Made by a program: the position numbers and the translations under genes | NCBI RefSeq assembly: GCF_000218685.1 | Contig: NW_006763292.1 | Span: forward strand, 3,053,909-3,117,908 | Direction of reading: 5' to 3' | Length of the DNA: 64,000 nucleotides | Source of the DNA: Serpula lacrymans var. lacrymans S7.9 | Lineage: Eukaryota; Basidiomycota; Agaricomycetes; Boletales; Serpulaceae | Shown: positions 55,330 through 64,000 of the stretch, piece after piece | Layout of the letters: every line of letters starts with the position of its first letter | How positions within the stretch are numbered: position 1 is the first letter of the stretch | Notes under the pieces: generated by a model | The model's input: the letters and a program-made list of their open reading frames with translations, nothing else | Told to the model about the DNA's origin: nothing | Database searches by the model: none

Positions 55330-57369
55330 AGTGGTGGTGGTTCTGCGGTTATTAGTAGGTAGCCTGAGTTTGGTGAGTACGATTTATATATGTTTTCAAA
55401 CTAGTACCTGACATCAGCTCATACACACACAGCCATCTTTGAAACTCACCCTGTGAATATGTTGGCATCGTTAAGGAGCCATCAAGTGTGGCTGTATTTG
55501 CGGAGGCAATGCGCATAGTTGTCTGAATGACTCGAGAGCCGACCATACATAGAAACTGTGCTGCGACTTTGATGGTGATGATATCATGTCTTGGAATTGC
55601 AAGTTAATCAGAACTTCACACTGTGAAACAGGACCAAAGTATGATGTGTTGCTGGGGTTGTGTTTTTGAAAGTGTAGAAAATACCAAAAAATACAATAGG
55701 AACTCTCCCTCGTAGCACTGCTCTGTTTCCTTGTTGCAAAAGCGATACGACCGTCACGGGGATCGCATCGATCATGATGCAACGATATTCTTGGTCGTGG
55801 AGATTGGTCACGCACATTTTTCAAAGTCAGCGAATGGACCGTCTGACTCAACTCGAGCATCCGAGTCTATCTCTTCATTTGCCTATGCCAGTAGGCAAAA
55901 ATACCTTCTTCATTCCCTATAGGGAGGTCGAGCGATTGTGATCAAACCACTTGGAAGATAGTTCGGTTTCATCCAGCACCAAGCGTAGCCAGTCCCAGCT
56001 TCGAGAAAATACTCTTCATGAATGATTTATGATTCGGTCCTTCTGGAATTGAGACAACCCATGTCGAGCCATAACAGTTTTCAATTGCACTTTGTGGTAT
56101 TGCACAACACGTTATTATTGTATCGAGGTAGTCCAAGTTCAATTCTTCAAACCATTATGCCTTCGATGGACCCTAATTATTGGGAATTTTCAGCTCTTGT
56201 TGCTAGATTGCAAGCATGGTTGGTGGCTAACCTTGCATCCATACCATATCAATTCCGGTGGATTGGGTCATATTTTTATTTTGTGGTCACATAATGTCGT
56301 CATTGATCTCGGTTTCTGAGTGGCTATTGAACTGAGCAAAGTCTTCACGAATTGCTATGCTACTCTTGGCTCTGGCTTATGGGCTGGTGCTTATCATGAA
56401 CGAGGTTGCCTTCGGATGGTTTCCATGTGGCTATAACTTGTAGCCTGACATATAGCTGTGCACAATGTTCGGCTTTATATCTTGTACCCTGATAGTGGTA
56501 AACAACGGGTTAACCTGAGATAGATGCTTGCTTCTCGACACAGTTTTGGTGCTAGGAATAGCATTATCTGGAGTAGCGTTGAGATAGCGAGAACGGATCC
56601 GGATCAGCTGCGTATGGGCCTTCACCTCGTGACATGTTTTCCTTCTTGTTATGGAGTTTTGATTTGTTTCTATACCATTAGTTGCAAGTGTAATCGTGGG
56701 TCACACCATCTTCGTCTCTTTAGAATGGTATATTCGAGTGGTAGAAGGAAAGGTTTGACGATGCGCATGTGCCATGGTAATTTTCGAATAACAAATGTAG
56801 CCGTCCACCATTGAGCGAGAGAATTTTCGAAGGCGCCCGGAGCATGGCGCCCCCATCCAGGGTCATCTCCAGACAAGATACACTTTGCTCCGTCGGGACC
56901 GTATTGACCGCATAGTCCATCGTAAAAGATGTACTGGTCAGGAAGAAAATGCGTTTGAGACGCTACTACGGTCGACGTACGCCCTTGCTGTGTGCCATGT
57001 TGCCTATCCCGCCTAGAGAATCCAGGAAAACAAGGGGAATCTTGTACCAAATGGAGAGTCTTATCTTGCATGGCAACGTGACAACGATTCAAGCCCTTTT
57101 AATAACTTGATGTTGCAGACGCGATTGGTTGTGTTTAAAGTCATGGGGTGGTGGTAGGTGCCTACAGTGTTCGGTGTGTCGTCTGGATTACGGTTCCGCC
57201 TTTTGATAACCAGTTAATTTCCGTAGGTATATAAAGCGGACGCTGTATGGAAAACAAGATGGAAGTATGAAAAGAGGAGAAGGGGATTCCAGTTCAACTG
57301 ATTCAACTCCGACTAGTATTTGATGTAGTTTGTGTCGCGTCGGCGTCAGGTGACTTTGATATTTCCTGG
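55330..57369. other. Stretch without confident gene
   Basis: About 2 kb. Minus frames 55471-55860 (129 codons) and 56670-57092 (140 codons, containing GLCGQYGPDGAKCILSGDDP) are the longest. The latter has a coding-like Gly/Asp/Cys pattern and may be an exon, but I recognise no family and found no partner exons. No repeats or RNA genes are seen. Confidence 0.35.
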
Positions 57370-58002
57370 ATGCGATGTGACGAAACGAGACCTCTGATCA
57401 AGGTTCACATTTTCGATACGTCCAAAGCACTGGGGATGGGCTCGACGTTAGAACCCCCGTATTACGTGTTAGTCTCCCAATCATCACTTCACAGCAGCAG
57501 CCCAGGGCCAGTTTCAAGCACTCTAGGCCATCCAGTCGTCGAATACCACTATACCGACGACTCACCACTCTTTCTACTACCGCAGTCTTCCGACGAACAT
57601 GTTATAATCCTTAACCACGATACTACCCCAGACACCACACCGACAGTCAGAAGCATATCTCAGAGCTTCGCTGTTGGGAATTTCAAGGTTTCTGATGCAC
57701 CTGGAGCTGGTGCTGATACGGAGGAATCAAGTGGAAATGACAAGATGTATGTTTTGGATGTGATTAGTACTAGTGATCAGAAGTGAGTGCTTTTGTTTGG
57801 GAGCTAGGTGGTATCTAGGTTGAAGCTTTGTATTCAGGAACATGCTCGAGTCTTCAAATGGTAGCTTGCAGAACCCACAGGCCGCTCTTGCTAAGTTCAA
57901 GCAGAGGTACGTCAAGGAATACATGACCTTCTCTCGTTTCATCTTGAATATTTTTCCAGAAATACGGTGTTGCGTCGTGTTCTCAATGAACACAATATTT
58001 GA
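57370..58002 (+). CDS. Conserved small basidiomycete protein
   Basis: Exons 57370-57782, 57838-57906 and 57960-58002 total 525 bp, 174 residues, with GT-AG introns and consistent phase. The start is MRCDETRPLIKVHIFDTSKA. The middle is acidic and Ser/Thr-rich (VVEYHYTDDSPLFLLPQSSD). The C-terminus is the conserved-looking LQNPQAALAKFKQRNTVLRR ending VLNEHNI. I have the impression this tail recurs in uncharacterised basidiomycete proteins, but I can name no domain or role. It is convergent with EMC7 downstream (260 bp between stops). No lesions are seen. Confidence 0.68.
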
Positions 58003-58261
58003 CATTTGATCATTGAGCGGGTATCATTTTGTCCAGCTGTATTCTATAGTACCTGCATGTTATATTGTACTTAATCATGAGAAAGCACATCGTCATCTTC
58101 TCTTATTGGCTTTGCTGCGATTTCGGGGCTGAGGAGATGTACCCGCCTGTAGTCGAGCCACTGAAGAACTCTTTGGTTCTTCGTCAGAATTAAGAAGCAT
58201 AGACAACCTATGCGATGAAATATATGAACATAGAAATTTCTTGAGCAATTCGATGGCTTGC

Positions 58262-59136
58262 TTACTCCGATTTCTTGTGACCATTCTGCCCAGAGTTAGA
58301 ATTGCCGTTGAGACTCGCATGACGATCCTTAACCTCTTCAAGCATCTGGGGATCCAAGGTTTTCTGCAAGAAACGACCATGTATTAAATGAAAGTATCGT
58401 GCACGAGAGAGAGCAACGTACTAAGAGATATGGCATGCCGAGCATCATAACTCCTGTGAGCACCGCAATCAGCATCATAGGGTTCTGGAACATTCCCATC
58501 AGGTTGAAAGACTCGTGTGGGACGAAATATTTGTATTTGTGTCGTGCCATGAAAGTAACAGGATAGGGAAGCGTTACGGATGATTGTGAAACCAAAGGAG
58601 TGCCCAGGACGTACGACCAGACTTTCGGCGGCGAATCTAAGTCGGAAACCTCTAGACGCAACTTGTAGTGTAAAGAATATGGGTCAACAACCAAAAAAAA
58701 AATTATGACGAGTTACGCACTTGGTCGAATATATAATCATGAGAGGATACAGATAGCACGTATGTTCCTGGTACGACGTCCCGCCTGGCGAAAGTTTAGT
58801 TTCCGGTATGGTGGAATGAGTGTAAAACACACATCAGAAATGTCCCATTCTGCGTGACAGTAGCAGATAGCCTACCGGCGTCCAGAAGTACTTTGGAAGC
58901 ACCAAGTGCGCCGAAATCTGAAGATGGGTAAGCCTTTCAACAGTTCAAAATCCAACTGTGGTTTCAAGAGCACTACGTACTGGGACACAAGTCATTCCAC
59001 TGTATTCTTCCATGTACGTCTAGCGCAGAAACCACACTGCAATATGATTGGCGTGAACAATATGCGGTTGTAATGTTTGGATATACCTTGTTATTGCCAG
59101 TAGGAGACAGACTAGTAACGTTGCAGTGCGAGCCAT
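58262..59136 (-). CDS. EMC7: ER membrane protein complex subunit 7
   Basis: Homologue of EMC7/Sop4, a lumenal beta-sandwich subunit of the ER membrane complex that inserts tail-anchored and multi-pass proteins. ATG 59136 gives MARTATLLVCLLLAITR, a signal peptide. Exons near 58880-58960 give SDFGALGASKVLLDAG, then VVPGTYVLSVSSHDYIFDQ (about 58730-58780), the family signature. The large exon (58694-58440) has VVDPYSLHYKLRLEVSDLDS, LPYPVTFMARHKYKYFVPHE and the membrane helix MMLIAVLTGVMMLGMPYLL. The last exon gives KTLDPQMLEEVKDRHASLNG and ends GHKKSE with TAA at 58262. An intron separates the membrane and tail exons. Small splice choices near 58850-58880 are uncertain. The gene looks intact. 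Confidence 0.87.
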
Positions 59137-61525
59137 GGCGAACTCTTTTATATTGCTGTCGAACCGTTGAGAAGACTGCCTTGTACTTCTCAAATTAATT
59201 CGCAAAAAGAAAGGGCAGAAAGTCAAAAGTGCTGAGGGGGTGTCGATACTGTTTTTTCAGATGTCGACTCAGAGCTGACGCTGTGCCTACAAAACTGGCC
59301 ACGTGTCGCGGCGTTACAGTCAGGTGCTTGTTAGCAGAACAATTTTATTGTATCAATGTTTCGATGAGTCCACTCGGACGTCTGCCCTTTATCGAGGCAA
59401 TAGTCTTCCAAAGAAGAACTTGAACACAGGTATGAGTCGCTCAGACTACTCTTGAAATCGAAGCTTGAAACCCAGTGAATGGTTTTTACTGATTATAACT
59501 TCCGGAAGATTGCTTTCATGCGCCGCTGGCAGTACTCACCTATCCCGGGCCCACATCGTCGTGTGGATAATATCTCTTGCGTCAAAAATATCTCAAAAAA
59601 CACCATAGTACACCAATACATCTTCCAGCATGTAATCTGGTATATAATTTTGTCTGGATGCTATGGCTTGGAAACGATTCCATTTGGTTTGTTGTGTCAT
59701 GGATTTAATGTTGACAGTAGGTCAACTAGTCTTGAAATCTATAATGAACATTGCGTTCTTGAGCTTGGGGGCCCTCTTCCGTCGCGGGGCAGTTGCTTTT
59801 TTCGGCACTCCTGATGGAGCCTTCTTCTTTCGATGCATGGTGTCTGGCACTGGAAGAGGAGTAGGAGCAGCTGGCACTGGAGGAGGAGGATGAGAAGCTG
59901 GCACTGAAGGAGGAGACAGCGGTTGTGTGTCTTGATGTGGCTGAGATGGTGGAAGATGTCTTTTCAGATTTGGGCGATTCGCTTCACCCAGGAGCCCCAC
60001 AAAGTTATCAGTAAAGGGTGGGGGCCGATTGCCTGTTTTCTGCACGGATTTGTTGCCGTCTGATGATGCAACTGGTTGTTCTGATTGAATCAATTTGTTT
60101 GCTTTAGTGGGAGATGGTGAAGGTGGGATCAGATTTGACCTTGCATGCTCAGTTTTTGTAAATGGATTATTAGTGTGTAGAAAAAGCGATCAAACATCGG
60201 TTCCAAATTGGGCCAATGTTGTTTGTGCCTGGAAGGCCTGAAATTGGATTTCATTAACATGAGATCGCAACAGTGTTCCGCCACGTCATGAAAACACACC
60301 GTGTGGGTGCAATGGAATTGGCGGATTACTATCGCATGACAATGCGCAAAAAGAATCACGTGACTTCCCCTCACATCACCAATAATGACACAGTGAGCAT
60401 GCACCGAAATCACTCGGTGTGACATACCAAAAGCACAGCGCTGAATGGAAGCCTACTATGGCTATGCTCCGGACCATAATTGGGAGTGAAAAGGTAAACA
60501 ATGGGTCTAATATTGCGTAACTATTTCTTTATGGAATGAGCCAAACCATCTCGTTCTATAATATGGCTGTAACATCATAATCACAATAAGCCTATTCTTT
60601 GACTGTTGCAGATAATTTTGGCTGTCCCAGAGCTGCCACTTATCTTTCCCTTTGTGTGACAGGGAAATGCAATCCCACAAAGACTAGCAATGAAGAGTAG
60701 ATAAAGACCAAACAAGTATATTTTTACCTTTTGATTCTTTGCTCAGTCTTGGAGCACACCGGTGAAAGTTTTCCATTTGCATCTCTGGTGTTAGACTGTC
60801 GCAACTTGCTATTTTGGCAATTGCTCGTAGTGTGATACACTCTTGATGGAAGGTGTGTAAGGAGAAGGGAGATGGTAGGGCATAAGAACGGTAAGTGGAA
60901 GAGGAAGAGAGACAATGAGCAGGCGAAGAAGCAAAAACGAGACCACCACGCACGCACATGGTGCAAATGCACCAGCACCCATCCACTCCCAGCAACCAGC
61001 TCCCCAAGGTTGGCGACACCAACAAGTTTCCAATCTCATCCACTTCCCCACATCCCACCACCACACCACCTTTGACCACCACCACGGCCTCCCTCGACAC
61101 CACCACCACCCGCGCAAACACCACAAGTGCGGACAACCAACGCAAGGAGGAGGAGGAGAAGGAGGAGTAGGAAAAAAAGGAGAGGGGAAAGAGAAGAGAG
61201 GGAGTAGATGACAGAGAGAGGAAATAGCAACAAAAATGCTACCCCCACCTTGACCCCTTCCCCAGCCCCTCCCTCCACCACATTGTCTCAATGACAACAC
61301 CGCAACCCACACACGCCACCCACATACTAGTGCCTTTTGAGGAATGTATTTAATTTTGTAAACTAGTGCCTGTGTTAGGAATTTATTTGCTTTTGTTGTG
61401 CCTATTGTGAACCACCAGATGAGGGGTTATGAAACAAATAATGAGTGTCAAAGCTCAGACTCAGACTGAGATCTCACAGAGACTCGGACCTCAAACTTTG
61501 GCTAAGATCTCATTCTCACCCAGGC
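59137..61525. other. Stretch with Pro-rich frame and low-complexity DNA
   Basis: A minus frame 60170-59722 encodes a Pro-rich segment (PLSPPSVPASHPPPPVPAAP) and a basic tail (MHRKKKAPSGVPKKATAPRR). It may be the last exon of an unrecognised nuclear protein; its 5' part is not found. From 60840 to 61320 the DNA is purine/pyrimidine-skewed (accacc and gaggag runs), and the long frames there on both strands are composition artefacts. gactcagact-type short repeats lie at 61450-61500. The Ty3 element starts at 61526. Confidence 0.4.
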
Positions 61526-61912
61526 TGTTACGATAACACAATTTCCGGACATCTCCTGACCTTTTTATTCTCCGCTTTAACTTTATACTTTAAGTGCCAC
61601 GCGGCATTTCCCTTTCTCGCGCCGCGTTGCCTTTCTTTTACTTTTAGACTTAACTCTCTCACGCAGTGGAGCTGGCCATACGGGCTAGACCCTATGACAT
61701 CATCAGCCACTGCCTTCATCAACTGTATAGTACACATGTACAAACAAACCTGTAGTAGTATATATACCCCAATAGATCCAGGAGACTCCTTAGCGAGTCC
61801 TCCTGTTGTATACCAACAAACTCTCTGCAGCTTAAGGGGTAACCACTCCCTCAACATCTTCCTTATAGTGTGTTCTTGTGTGCGCCAGAGTAACTAACTC
61901 TTGGTTGTTACA
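61526..61912 (+). repeat. Ty3 5' LTR
   Basis: 387 bp, tgttacgataac to ggttgttaca (TGTTAC...GTTACA region). It holds a TATA-type tagtagtatatataccc near 61754. The left flank is caggc. The right flank begins ttaggactcgctctt, where the primer-binding site should lie; I cannot assign the tRNA. Confidence 0.88.
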
Positions 61913-62434
61913 TTAGGACTCGCTCTTCTACTCTCTCGCACGTGTGTGCAGAAGTCCCATCATTTGGGCACCCGGACTCCAGGGTGAAGGAGATTGGTTA
62001 GCGGTTAGGAATATCCCACATAGCAGATAGGTGCGCTCCTAGCGACGGCCTTGTAGTGCTTTAGGGAGAAGAACCCAAAACCTGTGATACGCGGCCCCCA
62101 GCGTTAAGGGGAGTACTTAGCTCAGCAGCTGGTGTGGAACCACTGTTGATTAGATTTAGAATACAAACTTTCACTTTCGAATACCTCTGACCAGGCCGGG
62201 CACTTGCCTCCGCCAGTCTGGAGAAGGGTTGACAGCTTAACAAGCGGACCACCCCCTGACAACCGTTCGGACCAGGGTTTATTACGTTTACATTTTATAT
62301 ACATTTTCAAATACTATAGTGTGGGTAGTCGGAGATTGAGATCCGATACTCAGCTGGGAAGAGGTTGATCCGCAGATAGCAAGCGGGGACCCCCAGTTAC
62401 CTATTTTTACGTTACCAAAAGAGAACAAGTCGAC

Positions 62435-63499
62435 ATGTCGTCGCAACCCCAAGACATGAATGCGCTACTGCACGCAATGCGTACGCAGATAGCTGCATTA
62501 ACCTCGCAGCTCGCCGAGATACAGGCCAACCCCCCTGTAGCAACCCCCTCGGTAGAGAAAAAGTTTAACAAAAAAGTCGAAGTCGTCGCTGACCCCGGCG
62601 CCTTCGAAGGAGACCAAGCACAATTTGCCGAATGGTGGATCAAGCTCCAGATTTGGGTCAAGGCGAACTGGGACGCTTTCGCCGACGATTTTGAGGTAGC
62701 CACTGCGGTGCTATCTCGCCTAAAAGGACCTGTGGCGGGTCGATACGCCCAAGTAAGACTCCAGGAATGCTACACCGCGGGTGTGTGGCCTACCTGGGAT
62801 GATCTCAAGAAAGAGATCGAAAAATACTTCAAACCGCAAGCTGAGCGTGACTGGGCTCGGCAGCAAATCCGTTCGTTCAAACAGGGAAACCTGAGGACGG
62901 ACGATTACGTCACCCGGTTCCTGGCCCTCTCCATCCAAGGAGGGTTAGGTAACGAACACGCAGTAGAACTGCTGGAGCGCAATGTGAACCCTCGCATTGC
63001 AGAGCAGATCTACCTGCAGGATACGAGAAGTGACGACCTGGCTCTGGCAGCCGAGGAAGTCCGACGAGTTGGTAGGGACATGGAGCTCTACGCTATGCAC
63101 CAAGGTGGCGGGTCCACCAAACAAACCACCACACCCCAGAGGCGCCCTGGGTCATCAAACCAATATCATAATCACTCTCACGGGTTCAAGCCGTTCGGGC
63201 TGCAGCCAGGACAGGGTGCTCCTATGGATATCGGCGCGGTCCAAGGTGGACAAATGCGCAGATTCAAGGGCAACTGTTACAACTGCGGCCAAGAGGGACA
63301 CATGTCCCGAGACTGTAGAAATGGGGCGCAGGCTGCCCAACAAAAAAATAAAGGGCGCCAGGTGCACCAATTAGAAAACGAAAAACCGGATGATCGGCTC
63401 AACTCTTTGGCCGGTCGTTCTTACGACGAAATCCGGGCCTTCTTCTATGACCAACAGGTCAACGAAATGAAGGCTCAGGGAAAAGAATTTGGGGCTTAG
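62435..63499 (+). CDS. Ty3 Gag
   Basis: 354 residues from ATG 62435. The start MSSQPQDMNALLHAMRTQIA leads into a short coiled coil (AALTSQLAEIQ). The Retrotrans_gag capsid-like domain follows, with FEGDQAQFAEWWIKLQIWV, WPTWDDLKKEIEKYF and FKQGNLRTDDYVTRFLAL. A Gln/His/Gly-rich linker precedes one zinc knuckle, CYNCGQEGHMSRDC (CX2CX4HX4C, about 63273-63315). The C-terminus runs DDRLNSLAGRSYDEIRAFF to GKEFGA and TAG at 63497-63499. It forms the virus-like particle shell and binds the element RNA. The stop codon lies inside the 5' arm of a stem downstream of a slippery heptamer. No lesions are seen. Confidence 0.93.
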   Translation: MSSQPQDMNALLHAMRTQIAALTSQLAEIQANPPVATPSVEKKFNKKVEVVADPGAFEGDQAQFAEWWIKLQIWVKANWDAFADDFEVATAVLSRLKGPVAGRYAQVRLQECYTAGVWPTWDDLKKEIEKYFKPQAERDWARQQIRSFKQGNLRTDDYVTRFLALSIQGGLGNEHAVELLERNVNPRIAEQIYLQDTRSDDLALAAEEVRRVGRDMELYAMHQGGGSTKQTTTPQRRPGSSNQYHNHSHGFKPFGLQPGQGAPMDIGAVQGGQMRRFKGNCYNCGQEGHMSRDCRNGAQAAQQKNKGRQVHQLENEKPDDRLNSLAGRSYDEIRAFFYDQQVNEMKAQGKEFGA

Positions 63500-63521
63500 G
63501 TCACTTGGGTACCTTAGCTCC
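63478..63521 (+). promoter_or_regulatory. -1 ribosomal frameshift signal between gag and pol
   Basis: The heptamer G GGA AAA (63478-63484) is in the gag frame (CAG GGA AAA GAA). A 6 nt spacer gaattt follows, then ggggcttaggt (63491-63501), a 9 nt loop cacttgggt, and accttagctcc (63511-63521). Ten of 11 positions pair (one G-U, one U-U mismatch). The -1 frame is open from here to the window end. This fits the classic X XXY YYZ plus stem-loop arrangement. Confidence 0.82.
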
Positions 63522-64000
63522 TGGCAAAAATGAAGTAAACCACAACAAAGTGGCCCCTGCTCCGGGGTGTTGCAGGAGCAATAACGGAATAACGGGGATG
63601 GCTCCCCAATTTGTAAATAAGTTTTTAAATTTGTTATCAGAAGTATGTACTTGTATAAAGAAATGTAACTGTAATATTTATGATACTACCGCTGCACCAG
63701 CGTCTCCCTTGGAGCGTGGCCCCGGCGAGACAAACACTAGGGTGCTTGATTCTGGTAAAACAAAAATAGAAAAACATGTGTCATTCAAAATCTCTTCTTC
63801 TTCTTCTTCTTCTTCTCCTTCTTCTTCTTCAGAGCCACCCTTTCCCGAAATCCCAAGGCGTGTGTTGATGCGCACATATTTATTCCAAAAGGAGATTCGT
63901 TTAGACGTTGGCGTGGAAAACCTTGCCAGGGGCAAAGTACACTCAACGAGCGCACTGCTTGATTCAGGCGCTAACGGGATCTTCATAGATCAGGTCTGGG
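63481..64000 (+). CDS. Ty3 Pol, start through protease (partial)
   Basis: The -1 frame entered at the slippery site reads KRIWGLGHLGTLAPGKNEV onward without a stop. It includes an ATG at 63598 (MAPQFVNKFLNLLSE), a Cys-rich patch (VCTCIKKCNCNIY), a Ser run encoded by a tct/cct microsatellite (63792-63830), and the aspartic-protease motif ALLDSGANGIFID (about 63952-63990). The window ends just after it. Reverse transcriptase, RNase H and integrase are expected downstream. Reinitiation at 63598 is an alternative to frameshifting but would put Pol in a separate product. Confidence 0.85.

Larger units (their letters stand above)
61526..64000 (+). mobile_element. Ty3 (gypsy) LTR retrotransposon, 5' part
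   Basis: 5' LTR 61526-61912, untranslated leader to 62434, gag 62435-63499, and a pol frame entered by -1 frameshifting and open to the window end at the protease. All frames are open, so the element may be young. The rest of pol and the 3' LTR lie beyond the right edge. A diverged solo LTR of the family is at 33479-33890. Confidence 0.9.

Noticed and set aside
56670..57092. 140-codon minus frame
   Set aside because: Coding-like in composition, but I found no ATG-led start, partner exons or family resemblance; mentioned only within the stretch entry.
60684..61312. Overlapping frames of 67-167 codons on both strands
   Set aside because: They arise from accacc/gaggag-type skewed DNA that lacks stops on either strand; the translations are runs of V, G, P, H or T without domain structure.
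63598..64000. Ty3 pol as an independent gene starting at ATG 63598
   Set aside because: The frame is open without a stop back to the slippery site and the signal is complete, so a Gag-Pol fusion by -1 frameshift is the simpler reading; reinitiation stays a minor alternative.

Overview
The window looks like a TE-rich euchromatic segment of an agaricomycete (mushroom-forming basidiomycete) genome. The evidence is genes split by many 45-80 bp GT-AG introns, lineage-typical families (DUF6533 membrane proteins, a FunK1 kinase, Plavaka transposases), and nested Copia and Ty3 LTR retroelements with CpG-type decay. A run of exactly 100 N at 18310-18409 marks a scaffold gap of unknown true size.

Left gene block (1-18.1 kb): the 5' part of an ABCC/MRP-type ABC transporter running off the left edge; DUF6533 gene A; a class II ketose-bisphosphate aldolase; DUF6533 gene B; a MARVEL-like membrane protein; a RAI1/DXO decapping nuclease; and DUF6533 gene C, cut off by a Copia LTR.

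Mobile block (18.1-44.4 kb): a Copia element (18.1-25.8 kb) carries two solo-LTR insertions, 345 bp and 1822 bp, both with perfect target-site duplications, and four in-frame stops. It is followed by the 3' part of a Plavaka transposase, a second decayed Plavaka on the opposite strand, tandem repeats, a solo Ty3 LTR, and a 2.1 kb non-autonomous element with long inverted ends containing a nested Tc1/mariner-derived MITE, tRNA-like modules and a 62 bp minisatellite. A FunK1 kinase and a truncated SANT/Myb-like gene come next, then a second copy of the 1.8 kb LTR, the missing 5' piece of the first Plavaka, and a solo Copia LTR. The two Plavaka pieces are in permuted order, but each abuts a Copia LTR through the same 5 bp (caggg). 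The block therefore reads as a rearranged or circularly permuted segment joined through LTRs, unless it is an assembly artefact.

Right gene block (44.4-61.5 kb): an unrecognised spliced membrane-type gene, small secreted-protein candidates, a Methyltransf_22-like methyltransferase, two tandem paralogues with an SSYG motif, a conserved small spliced gene and the ER membrane complex subunit EMC7. Degenerate tandem duplications lie between them. The window ends inside a young, open Ty3 element. Its gag ends in a textbook -1 frameshift signal (GGGAAAA, 6 nt spacer, 11-position stem) leading into an open pol frame.

The cellular genes look like an ordinary mix of housekeeping genes (RAI1, EMC7, aldolase) and lineage-specific ones, with no operon-like pathway. 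The most informative content is the LTR-mediated architecture, the 180-residue ORF kept open in both 1.8 kb LTRs, the frameshift element, and the composite TIR/tRNA-like/minisatellite element.
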